The position numbers were made by a program, and so were the translations under genes. From assembly GCA_002396485.1 (NCBI GenBank), contig DGXZ01000049.1, positions 2,524 to 20,674 of the forward strand: 18,151 nt of DNA, in the 5' to 3' direction. Shown piece by piece: positions 7,094-15,300 of this stretch. The stretch comes from Spartobacteria bacterium UBA5019 (GTDB lineage Bacteria; Verrucomicrobiota; Verrucomicrobiia; Chthoniobacterales; Terrimicrobiaceae). The notes beneath the pieces are model-generated. The model worked only from the letters and a program-made list of their open reading frames with translations, was not told the DNA's origin and searched no databases. Each line of letters opens with the position of its first letter. The stretch's first letter is position 1.

Positions 7094-8811
7094 CAATTTC
7101 CCTCCTCCAGGTTACGGCTCTTGGTGCTGAAAATGCCCGAGGGTTTCCACTGCAGGAAAAGAATAATGCCAACGAGCACAAGCACTTTGCCAATGACGGG
7201 ATTTCGAAGTGTGGTTTGCAGGATCTGATCCAACGTTCCAATTCCCAATGCGGAAATGACGGTTCCAATCAGATTTCCGACGCCACCAAGAACGACGACC
7301 ATAAAGGCATCCACAATGTAGGTCTGCCCGGTGCTGGGCCCGATGTTTCCGATTTGCGAGAGAAATGCCCCTGCCAGACCCGCCAGTCCGCTGCCAAAGG
7401 CAAAGGTGAGTGTATTGACCTTTCTGGTCGGAACACCCATGCAGGCAGCCATCGTGCGATCCTGCATCACGGCTCTAATGAGCAAGCCGAGCGGGGTTTT
7501 AGAAAGAAGTAGGGACGTGCCCACAACGATCAAACCGGCAAAGACAATGACGAATACCCGGTTGTAATTCATCAAAACCCCTTCGACACTGAAACTTCCG
7601 GTGATCCAAGCAGGGGAGGCAACCGGAACATTCGCCGGGCCAAATGTAAGGCGGAAAAGCTGTTGCATCACAAGAGAAGCGCCCCAAGTCGCCAAGAGCG
7701 ATTCCAACGGGCGGCGGTAGAGAAATTGAATGACGCTTTTTTCCAAAAGGAACCCCGCCGCTGCGGCGCTAAGAAAGGCGATGGGCAAAGCGACAAGAAA
7801 GTAGCTCTGGTAAATGGCCGAGGCTGGGTCGAAACCGAAGCCCGGGATATTCATGGAAATCCCAAACGGCGCAAAGGCCAATCCCGTGCCGAACACGCAT
7901 TGCACCACAAAAGTCGCATAGCCCCCTACGATCATGATTTCTCCATGGGCCATATTGATCACGCCCATGAGGCCAAATGTGATGGCGAGTCCGAGAGCCA
8001 CCACCAGCAACACGGACCCCAAACTGACGCCACGGAAGATAGTCCCAAAAAAATCAACCCAGAAAATGTGTTTATCGATGCTTTTCAAGGCTACTTTGGC
8101 TGCCTGGAGGGTTTCCGGTGTTTGTGTGGAATCTGAAGCAATGCGCGTGATCGCATCCTTGGCAGGCACTGAGGCGGATTGCCCAAGGCGCTGAAGTGCA
8201 GCTACTTTTAGTTCGGGATTCGGGGAATTGAGATTCACCAAAGCGATGGAATCCCAAATGGTTTCCTTCACACGCTGATCTGGTTCATTTTCCAGTCGGG
8301 CTTCAAGAACCGGCAATGTGGCGGGCGACTGCTTCAGTCCCAGCTTGAGGACAGCGTTTTGACGAACGGAAGGTGACTCATCGCCCAGTGCCAGAAGATC
8401 GGTCGTGGATTTGATGGCGCGGCGGAGTTTGCTGTAAGTCTCAACAGCTTTTAAGGAGGGATCGAAGGAAATGGGAGAACCGGCTTTGTTTACCAGCGGT
8501 TGTCCGTTATCCACTCGGAGCAGTCGAACGGTGGAAGTTTCCTCAACCTTCAAAAACGGAATCCGCTGACCGTCTTCATCGGTAAAAACAAAAACTTGTT
8601 CCCGTTGCCAGCCTTCGAGCGTTGGGCCAAGGGCTGGATGGGGAGTCGCCGCGAGTTTTTCGACAAGGGCGGCTTGGTCGGCCTCCGGAGCAAGGATAGC
8701 CGTCGCAAGAGCCTGTCTGGCAGTTTTTTCAGCATCATCTGTAGCGAAGATCCGTGTCGAAAATAAGAAAACGGAAATCGCTGCAGTGAATAGGAAAGCT
8801 CTGGTCGACAT
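7093..8811 (-). CDS. urtB: Urea ABC transporter permease UrtB
   Basis: UrtB is the first permease of the urea importer, LivH-like, with the long N-terminal extension that marks UrtB. Of 572 residues, about 1-23 form a signal peptide. Residues about 25-240 are a soluble, helix-rich segment with HEAT-like spacing (DESPSVRQNAVLKLGLKQSPATL around 143-165), expected in the periplasm. The permease domain follows (about 255-570) with LGLAITFGLMGVINMAHGEIMIVGGYATFVVQ, the EKSVIQFLYRRPLESLLATWGASLV block and AVMQDRTMAACMGV. The start ATG has only a poor ribosome-binding site. A 93-bp gap containing a hairpin separates it from urtA. Confidence 0.96.
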   Translation of the reverse strand: MSTRAFLFTAAISVFLFSTRIFATDDAEKTARQALATAILAPEADQAALVEKLAATPHPALGPTLEGWQREQVFVFTDEDGQRIPFLKVEETSTVRLLRVDNGQPLVNKAGSPISFDPSLKAVETYSKLRRAIKSTTDLLALGDESPSVRQNAVLKLGLKQSPATLPVLEARLENEPDQRVKETIWDSIALVNLNSPNPELKVAALQRLGQSASVPAKDAITRIASDSTQTPETLQAAKVALKSIDKHIFWVDFFGTIFRGVSLGSVLLVVALGLAITFGLMGVINMAHGEIMIVGGYATFVVQCVFGTGLAFAPFGISMNIPGFGFDPASAIYQSYFLVALPIAFLSAAAAGFLLEKSVIQFLYRRPLESLLATWGASLVMQQLFRLTFGPANVPVASPAWITGSFSVEGVLMNYNRVFVIVFAGLIVVGTSLLLSKTPLGLLIRAVMQDRTMAACMGVPTRKVNTLTFAFGSGLAGLAGAFLSQIGNIGPSTGQTYIVDAFMVVVLGGVGNLIGTVISALGIGTLDQILQTTLRNPVIGKVLVLVGIILFLQWKPSGIFSTKSRNLEEGN

Positions 8812-8855
8812 CTCGTATTTATATAAACCCTAGAGACTTTGAGTAGACACAAGAA

Positions 8856-8883
8856 GGGGCCGGGCAAACAACAACCCGACCCC
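8856..8883 (-). terminator. GC-rich hairpin between urtA and urtB, probable attenuator
   Basis: Plus-strand arms GGGGCCGGG (8856-8864) and CCCGACCCC (8875-8883) pair over 9 bp with one wobble and a 10-nt loop. In the minus-strand transcript the stem is followed by TTCTTGTGT, only weakly U-rich. It lies 22 nt after the urtA stop. This is more like a partial terminator or a 3' stabilising structure than a full stop, which fits the common need for more binding protein than permease. The functional reading is inference. Confidence 0.6.
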
Positions 8884-8904
8884 TCCCCTTGTTGCTACTG
8901 CGAT

Positions 8905-10173
8905 TTACTTGCTGCCAAAGGTGCCTTTGAGCCAAGGTTGTGGGTAGACTTGGCTGAATTCTTTCACGATTTTGAATTGTCCGTCGGCTTTTGTTTCGCC
9001 GATGTAGACATTTTTCTTGGTGTGGTTGTTCTTCTCTACAGTGTTGAGACCATTGGGACCTTCGAAGGTAATTGTCCCGGATTGCAGAACCTTACGAACT
9101 TTGTCCACATCGAAGCTGCCGGCTTTTTCCACAGCGGCCTTCCAGAGGTAAACACCATCATAGGAAAGAACCATGGGACTGCAGGTGACACGGTTGGCTT
9201 TTTCGATGCCAGGGACGGTCGATGTTTCGAGCCATGCAAAGAAGTCTTTCTTGAACTTGTCGTTTTGCTTGCTGTCGATGGACATGAAGTAGGCCCAGCA
9301 ACCGAGGTGACCGACAAGATCCTTCGTAGGAAGGCTGCGGAATTCGTCCTCGGAGAGGCTCAGTGATGCCACGGGGCAATCGGCTGCAGTGAGTCCGGAA
9401 GCTGCAAACTCTTTGAAGAATGGCACATTCGAGTCACCATTGATCGTGTTGATCACGCAGGCGTCGCCAGAAGCGGCGAATTGCTTGATTTCAGCAACGA
9501 TCTGTTGGTAGTCGGTGTGGCCGAATGGCGTGTATTTTCCAGCAGAGATCACTTTTCCCTCCGCGTCCTTGCGAAGTCCGCCACCGATATTTTCGATCGG
9601 GATGCCTTTGGAGAGAAGATACTCCAGAAGAACAAGGTTCGTGGTTTGCGGATAAACATAGTCCGTGCCGATGAGGTAGAATTTTTTCTTGCCATCTGCC
9701 AGGAGGTAATCCACCGCAGGAATAGCCTGTTGGTTAACGGCTTCCGCTGTGTAAATCACGTTCTGCGACTCTTCTTCTCCTTCGTATTGAACGGGGTAAA
9801 AGAGGAGGCCGTTATCCTTCTCGAAGACTGGAAGAACCGATTTGCGGCTCACCGAGGTCCAGCAACCGAATGTGACAGCGACTTTGTCAACTTCGAGGAG
9901 TTGCTTAGCTTTCTCCGCAAAGAGTGGCCAGTTGGAAGCTCCATCGACAACGACTGGTTCAATTTTTTTTCCAAGGACGCCGCCCTTGGCATTGATTTCG
10001 TCAAAGGCGAACATAAGAACATCGCGCAGCGAAGTCTCGCTGATCGCCATTGTTCCGCTGAGCGAGTGAAGAACGCCGACTTTCACGGTATCTTTGTCCG
10101 CAGCGGTCAGGGTCGGAGCAAATGTCGCGGCCAGAGCGGAAACAAAGAGAGTGCAGAGTGATTTTTTTGTCAT
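8905..10173 (-). CDS. urtA: Urea ABC transporter substrate-binding protein UrtA
   Basis: UrtA is the periplasmic urea-binding protein that delivers urea to UrtBC. The 422 residues include a Sec signal peptide (about residues 1-24, ending LTAA) without a lipobox. The mature start DTVKVGVLHSLSGTMAISE is the standard UrtA opening. Further family marks are VVVDGASNWPLFAEKAKQLL, FGCWTSVSRKSVLPVFE, LFYPVQYEGEEESQNVIYT, IGTDYVYPQTTN and NGDSNVPFFKEF. The AAAGGA box about 11 nt before the ATG is a reasonable ribosome-binding site. It is the first gene of the transporter set, 79 bp downstream of a beta-barrel gene with no obvious promoter of its own in the gap. Confidence 0.97.
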   Translation of the reverse strand: MTKKSLCTLFVSALAATFAPTLTAADKDTVKVGVLHSLSGTMAISETSLRDVLMFAFDEINAKGGVLGKKIEPVVVDGASNWPLFAEKAKQLLEVDKVAVTFGCWTSVSRKSVLPVFEKDNGLLFYPVQYEGEEESQNVIYTAEAVNQQAIPAVDYLLADGKKKFYLIGTDYVYPQTTNLVLLEYLLSKGIPIENIGGGLRKDAEGKVISAGKYTPFGHTDYQQIVAEIKQFAASGDACVINTINGDSNVPFFKEFAASGLTAADCPVASLSLSEDEFRSLPTKDLVGHLGCWAYFMSIDSKQNDKFKKDFFAWLETSTVPGIEKANRVTCSPMVLSYDGVYLWKAAVEKAGSFDVDKVRKVLQSGTITFEGPNGLNTVEKNNHTKKNVYIGETKADGQFKIVKEFSQVYPQPWLKGTFGSK

Positions 10174-10203
10174 ATAAGTAATTTTCCTTTAGAGAGTTTG
10201 ATA

Positions 10204-10232
10204 CTCCGCTTAGCATTAGTAGCTAAGCGGAG
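10204..10232 (-). terminator. 11-bp perfect hairpin between the barrel gene and urtA
   Basis: CTCCGCTTAGC (10204-10214) and GCTAAGCGGAG (10222-10232) are perfect inverted arms with a 7-nt loop. In the minus-strand RNA it begins about 20 nt after the stop of the barrel gene and is followed by TATCAAACTC, so there is no U-tract. It is a strong stem, but is better described as an attenuator, processing or 3'-protection element than as a classical terminator. Confidence 0.6.
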
Positions 10233-10252
10233 GGTTCAAATTTTCTAGAACT

Positions 10253-11098
10253 TTAGAACATCAACTTGACGCCGATATTTCCAGTCACAAAGTTGTCTGC
10301 TGGGTTGGTTGGGATCACAGCGTTGCTGGTGTTGTAATACGTCACGCCGCCGTGAAGATCCCAGCTGCCAGGAAGGTAAGGAATCGGCACGCTTCCGCTG
10401 ATGCCAATTGCAGTGTAGCCATATCCGCCCGCACCACCGTGGAAGTCGTCGGTAGCAAATCCCATCGCGGCAGAAGGAGTGATGCTCACTTCGTAAATCT
10501 TGAAGGTGTAGCTCAAATTAGGAACGAAGAATGTGCCTGCGTCACCCGGGCCGTCGCCACCTACACCCTCCAAACTCGCATCCAAACGATTGTGCACCGT
10601 TATGGCTGGGTTCAAGAATGTGTTATTGTTATACTTCAGAGTGATATCCAGGACCTGCTCCGTTTGCTCGGCATACATCCAAGCTTGATACAGAACGGTC
10701 AAGCTCACATCTTTGTAGCTGTAAGAGAGACCTGTCCAGATATCCACTTCTTGCAGGTAGCCACCGATAGGGCTGGGGGCATTGTTGTTAACGTCCCACC
10801 AGGATCCAACGACTGCTGACAAACCCTCAATCGGAGTTGCCCACGCGAGTTCGAAGGATGGATTGAAAACGCCACGTCCCCATGATGTGCCGCCTCCCCA
10901 GACATCCAAACCATAGGAGATGAAGTGGCTGTTCAAGTCAAAAGACAACCAACCGGAGAAGGCTGGCTTTTCTTCTTCTTCGACAACGGCTACAACTTCT
11001 TTGGCTGGAGCGGCTGTTCCCGCGTGAACGGGTGTTGATGCCGCTATGAGCCCAAGGGTTACAGCAGCTACATTAGTAATGATGTGTTTTTTTAGCAT
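10253..11098 (-). CDS. Outer-membrane beta-barrel protein, putative porin
   Basis: This 281-residue protein has a Sec signal peptide (residues 1-26, ending VHA). A short acidic, Ala/Val-rich linker with EEEE follows, then alternating hydrophobic/polar strands rich in Gly, Tyr, Trp and Asn, such as FSGWLSFDLNSHFISYGLDVWGG and YSYKDVSLTVLYQAWMYAEQ. It ends GVKLMF, the terminal Phe expected for BAM-dependent barrels. The size suggests a 10-14-strand barrel. I do not recognise a specific named family. It lies directly upstream of urtA on the same strand, suggesting an outer-membrane route for urea or another nitrogen compound, but that is inference. No Shine-Dalgarno precedes the ATG. A sigma-54-like element and inverted repeats lie upstream. 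Confidence 0.85.
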   Translation of the reverse strand: MLKKHIITNVAAVTLGLIAASTPVHAGTAAPAKEVVAVVEEEEKPAFSGWLSFDLNSHFISYGLDVWGGGTSWGRGVFNPSFELAWATPIEGLSAVVGSWWDVNNNAPSPIGGYLQEVDIWTGLSYSYKDVSLTVLYQAWMYAEQTEQVLDITLKYNNNTFLNPAITVHNRLDASLEGVGGDGPGDAGTFFVPNLSYTFKIYEVSITPSAAMGFATDDFHGGAGGYGYTAIGISGSVPIPYLPGSWDLHGGVTYYNTSNAVIPTNPADNFVTGNIGVKLMF

Positions 11099-11156
11099 GG
11101 TTTTTATTTGTGTTGAAGTAAACGGCGCGTTGAGCGGCGTCGTCCGGGGTTATATA

Positions 11157-11173
11157 AGCTTGAACGATGCCAA
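11157..11173 (-). promoter_or_regulatory. Sigma-54-like -24/-12 element upstream of the barrel gene
   Basis: The minus strand reads TTGGCATCGTTCAAGCT. The invariant GG and GC doublets are separated by exactly 10 nt, and the -24 half TTGGCA matches the sigma-54 consensus well. The -12 half is AAGC where TTGC is expected, so the match is partial. A start site about 12 nt downstream would leave a leader of around 48 nt before the barrel ATG at 11098. A TATATA stretch at 11151-11156 could instead serve as a sigma-70 -10 box, but no good -35 is placed before it. Confidence 0.45.
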
Positions 11174-11194
11174 CATTTCGAAACTGCCGAAATG
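11174..11194. promoter_or_regulatory. Inverted repeat, possible operator
   Basis: CATTTCG (11174-11180) and CGAAATG (11188-11194) form a perfect 7+7+7 bp dyad that abuts the upstream edge of the sigma-54-like element. The 14-bp centre-to-centre spacing suits a dimeric helix-turn-helix regulator. It is too short and too poor in GC to be a convincing terminator. Confidence 0.45.
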
Positions 11195-11227
11195 ATTCGC
11201 TAAACAGGCAAAAACCAACGCGAATCA
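11193..11227. repeat. Long-spaced inverted repeat downstream of the LytTR gene
   Basis: TGATTCGC (11193-11200) and GCGAATCA (11220-11227) are perfect 8-bp arms separated by 19 bp, lying 19 nt past the LytTR stop. In the minus-strand transcript the stem is followed by TTTCGG. It may be a weak terminator of the regulator gene or a second regulatory dyad of the barrel promoter. Confidence 0.4.
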
Positions 11228-11245
11228 GGTTTTCTTGGCCGTTTT

Positions 11246-11965
11246 TCAAGCTGCGTGTGAAAAAAGCGACAATTCCCGAAGGCGCTGCATGGCAACGCGG
11301 CCGATTTTTAGACACTCCGCCCCATTGCTGAACGAGAGCATCGCTTCATTGCGGGAATGGCGATCCATGCGGTCAATCTGGGAGGGATTCACGATCAAGG
11401 TGCGATCAAGGCGCTGGAAGCCGTGGCCGGCAAGGGCGCGGGTCCATTCCTGCATGGAGCGATGACAAGTGATTTTCGTGCCTTCCACGAGGAAGACATG
11501 GGTTTGGTGATCTTGAGCCAGGATATGAGAAATTCTCGAGGGCGTAAAAATGTGGGAGCCCGTTGTGCTTTTGACCGAGACGCGAAAATCTGGATCAACC
11601 CGCGAGAGCGCCTTGCGAGCCGCATGGCGAGAGAGTGCGAGTGAGAGGCGTTCGGGATGGAGTGGCTTGAGCAAGTAATCTACCGCTCCCGCGTCAAAGG
11701 CGCGCAGAGCGAAACGATCATCCTCCGTCACACAGATCAGGCTCGAGGTGCTTGGCAAAAATGTGAGCAAATCAAATCCATGAGCTGCGTGGGGATTCAA
11801 AAACACGAGTTGTGGCTGGAATTTTAGACACATGGATTTGGCCTCCTCGAAAGTGAGGCATCCCGCATGAATCGTTATGGCAGGCGAGAGACTGCTCAGC
11901 AAATGCCGGAGGTGCTCCACTCCAGCGCAATCGGAATCCACGACGATGGCGTGTTCCGTATTCAC
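11246..11965 (-). CDS. LytTR-family response regulator with an atypical receiver domain
   Basis: This 239-residue protein has a CheY-like receiver (about residues 4-115) and a C-terminal LytTR DNA-binding domain (about 130-235; SRISHILAQDHQTHVFLVEG and HGFQRLDRTLIVNPSQIDRM are typical). The receiver keeps acidic residues Asp10 and Asp12, Thr80 (CVTEDD), the DAGAVDYLLKP block and Lys100. The phospho-acceptor position reads VFLNPHA, with Asn57 replacing Asp. It therefore may not be controlled by a normal phosphorelay. The start is a GTG with a GGGGAGGG tract upstream; no in-frame ATG exists before residue 45, inside the receiver. No histidine kinase is adjacent. It lies just upstream of the barrel gene and could regulate it (inference). 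Confidence 0.9.
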   Translation of the reverse strand: MNTEHAIVVDSDCAGVEHLRHLLSSLSPAITIHAGCLTFEEAKSMCLKFQPQLVFLNPHAAHGFDLLTFLPSTSSLICVTEDDRFALRAFDAGAVDYLLKPLHPERLSLALSRHAARKALSRVDPDFRVSVKSTTGSHIFTPSRISHILAQDHQTHVFLVEGTKITCHRSMQEWTRALAGHGFQRLDRTLIVNPSQIDRMDRHSRNEAMLSFSNGAECLKIGRVAMQRLRELSLFSHAA

Positions 11966-12366
11966 AACCTCAAATCCCTCCCCGGAATTGGTGTGAAGTT
12001 GACAAAAGCGATCTCCCTTTTTTCCCTTGCAAAGCCCATAAACTACCCAACTCTTCTTGAACTTATTTTCGAAGGGCTTGACAATACTTTTTTTTCGTCA
12101 GGGCTCAAAAAGGAGTCGGTTTAATCTGAGGAAACCGCCGAGAATATGAGGTCAATAATTCCCGCCGCTCCGCGAGTGGCCAATCCCCAAGTTGATTCAA
12201 CCAAGCCACACGATACTGGCCCGCCTTGAGCGACCAAAAATTTGGACGATCGTCCAAATTTTTGGTTTGGGGGCGTTGTGCGAACGGGTGGTCGGGCGTG
12301 GCATGTTGCGGCAGGGCCCGGTAAGCACTGGGAGTCTTGGTTGGGAAAGGGAGGCTCGGTTCTGGT
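11966..12366. other. Non-coding stretch between dnaE and the LytTR gene
   Basis: About 400 bp without a convincing gene. The dnaE-proximal half holds the perfect palindrome described separately. The half next to the LytTR start should contain the promoter of that gene, but I find no clean -35/-10 pair on the minus strand. A 90-codon minus-strand ORF covers 12105-12377, but it reads straight through the palindrome and overlaps the dnaE end, so I do not call it. Confidence 0.6.
12233..12266. terminator. Perfect 34-bp palindrome, probable bidirectional terminator of dnaE
   Basis: The half-site ACCAAAAATTTGGACGA is followed without spacer by its exact reverse complement, centred at 12249/12250. 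On either strand it reads as an A-tract, a GC-containing stem with GGACGA/TCGTCC and a T-tract, the layout of an intrinsic terminator. It sits about 100 bp past the dnaE stop. A perfect spacerless palindrome of this length could also be a dispersed repeat or protein-binding site. Confidence 0.65.
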
Positions 12367-15300
12367 TCAAGCAACAACCAGTCCGTTCACTGCGGATACC
12401 AGCGTGCGTTCATCGCCGATGCCGAACTCCTCGCCGGTCGGCATGTCGAGCGAGCGGCCGTTGGGAAGAACGAATTCCAGGATGAGGGGGCGTGGGCCGG
12501 GATTGGCTTTCACGGCGGCGAGGATTGTTTGCAGGGCGGGTTCATCCAGGCGCTCGCGCGCGAGTCGCAGGCGGACCGGGCGCACGGAGGTTTTTTCGTT
12601 CAGCGCAGCGACAGCGCCCGCCGTGGCGCGGATCGCTTCGTCGCGGCGGGTGATCCGTGTGTTGATCGACACCGCTGTGCCGGGGACGAAGAGGGTGGCA
12701 TTTTTGGAGAAGGATTCATCCCACGCGGTGATTTCGAGCGAGCCGGTGAAGTCTTCGAGGATGAGGATGCCAAAAGGTTTCCCGTCCTTTTTGGAAAAGC
12801 GTTTTTCGACGGACATGATCAGGCCCGCGAGCTTGAATGTGCCGGGTTCGGTGGCCTCGCGCGCTTGGGCGATGGTGTTGTATTTTCCCGAGTCGAAATT
12901 CCCCGCGTAGCTGTCGAGGGGATGTCCGCTCACATAGTATCCGAGGAGTTCCTTCTCGTGTTTGAGCGTCTCCAGTTGGCTCCAAGGCTCGATCTTTGCG
13001 GCTTTTGAGGATTTTTTCGGCGGTGTGAGCGGCGTGTCGCCGAAGAGCGAGAACTGCCCGCTCGCGCGGTCGCGCTGGAGCGAGGCGGCGGCGGCCATGG
13101 ATGGTTCGATCTCCGCGAAGAGCGCGGCGCGGTTTTTGTCCAGGCACTCGAAGGCTCCGCATTTGACAAGGCTCTCGAGGATCTTGCGGTTCACCGTGCG
13201 GGAGTCGAGGCGCGAGCAGAATTCCTCCAGCGTGCGGAAGGGGCCGCCTTTTTCCCTTTCGGCAATGGCGGATTCCATCGCGCCCGCACCCACATTTTTG
13301 ATCGATGCCAGCCCGAAGCGGATACCTGGGCCGTCAGTCTCGGGTGCAAATTTCAGCACGCTGGCGTTGATATTCGGCGGCAGCACGGGAATCTCCATGC
13401 GTCGGCACTCGGCGATCACCACGGCGAGACGGTCGGTGTCGTTGGCATCGAAGGTGAGCATGGCCGACATGAACTCGCGCGGAAAGTGGGCCTTCAAGTA
13501 GGCGGTCTGGTAGGAAATCCAGCCATAGGCGGCGCTGTGCGATTTGTTGAATCCGTATTGGGCGAATTTCTCGATGAACCCGAATATGGCATCGGCAACC
13601 TTGGGAGGGATGTTGTTGTGGGTGCCGCAGCCCTCGACGAAGCGTTTGCGCTCCTTCTCCATCTTCTCGGCGTCCTTTTTTCCCATCGCGCGGCGGAGCA
13701 GGTCGGCCTCGCCCAGCGAGTAGCCGGCGAGCACGCTGGCCGCCATCTGGACTTGTTCTTGATAGACAATGATACCGTGCGTTTCCGAGCAGACTTTTTC
13801 AAGAAGTGTATGCAGGTATTCGACCTTTTTGATCCCCTTTTTGCGCTCGATGTAGTCGTCGATGAACTGCATCGGGCCTGGACGATAAAGCGCGCCGATG
13901 GCGATGATGTCCTCGATACAGCCGACATCGAATCGCTTGCAGCAATTTGTGATGCCGCCGCTTTCCATCTGGAAAACCCCGAGTGTTTCGCCGCGGTTGT
14001 AAATATCAAAAGAGGGTTTGTCGTCGCTGGGTATGAGGTCGATGTTGAAATCCGGCACCTTTGCGTGGATGAGTCGCACCGCCTCCTGCATGATTGTGAG
14101 CGTGCGCAGGCCGAGGAAGTCCATCTTGAGCATGCCGAGGTCGGTGAGCGGGCCCATGGCATATTGGGTGACGACCTCGTTTTCCTTGCCCCGGCAGAGC
14201 GGGATGAATTCATCGAGCGGACGGTCGCCTATGACGACACCCGCTGCATGGATGCCCGTATTGCGGCTCAGGCCTTCGAGCACGGTGGCGTAGTCCCAGA
14301 GTTGGCGCACAGGCGCTTCGTTCTCGATGGCGGTCTGCAGCTCGGGATTCTTCTCGCGGGCCTTCTCGAGGTCGATATTCAGCTCGTTCGGGATCATCTT
14401 CGCCACGCGGTCGCCATCCGAGTAGCTCCAGCCCAGCACGCGGGCGACATCGCGGATCACGCTCTTTGCGCCCAGTGTGCCGAAGGTGACGATCTGCGAC
14501 ACCGCTCGTTCGCCGTATTTTTGGCGCACATACTCGATCACCTCGCCGCGGCGCTCCATGCAGAAGTCCACATCGATATCCGGCGGGCTGATGCGCTCGG
14601 GGTTCAGGAATCTCTCAAAAATCAGCCCGTAGCGGAGAGGGTCGATATCGGTGATTCCCAGCACATACGCGATGAGGGAGCCTGCCGCCGAGCCACGGCC
14701 CGGGCCCACGGGAATGCCGTTCTCCTTCGCATGGCGGATGAAATCCCAGACGATCAGAAAATAGCTAATGAATCCTGTTTTTTCGATTACCGAGAGTTCG
14801 TAATCGAGGCGCTTGTTCAGCTCGGGGTCGGTGTCCACACGTCCTCCGAAGCGCTTGAGGAGTCCTTCATGACATAGGTCGCGCAGGTATTGCTCGCGGC
14901 TGCGCGTGTCGGGCGAGTCGAAATTCGGGTATTTCGGTTTGCCGAACTCCATCTTGAAATCGCACCGCTCGGCGATGCGCAGCGTGTTGTCGCACGCCTC
15001 GGGAAGCTCGGCGAAGAGGGCACGCATCTCCTCGGGGGATTTAAAATACAGCTCGGGGCTGTAGCGCATGCGTCTTTCATCCACCACATTCGACGCGGTG
15101 CCGATACAGATGAGCACATCGTGGGCCTCATGGTGTGACTTCTCAAGGAAGTGGACATCGTTCGCGGCAACCAGACCGAGGTCCAAGTTGCGCGCGATCT
15201 TTACCAGCTCGGGATTGATCCGCCGCTGGGCATCGAGGCCGAAATCGTGAAGTTCGACAAAATAATTTTCCGCTCCGAAAATTTCTCGATATGCGGCGGC

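Noticed and set aside
12020..12034. TTTCCCTTGCAAA shared with a site near 16972
   Set aside because: One shared 13-mer pair is expected by chance in a window of this size, and no consistent -10 element follows either copy.
12105..12377. A 90-codon minus-strand ORF between dnaE and the LytTR gene
   Set aside because: It runs through the 34-bp palindrome, overlaps the end of dnaE, has a Pro/Arg-rich unnatural composition and no ribosome-binding site. It is most likely a chance frame.
13486..14877. A 463-codon plus-strand ORF antisense to dnaE
   Set aside because: It is the exact antisense shadow of strongly conserved dnaE sequence in a GC-rich gene, with no independent domain. Long antisense ORFs are expected here.
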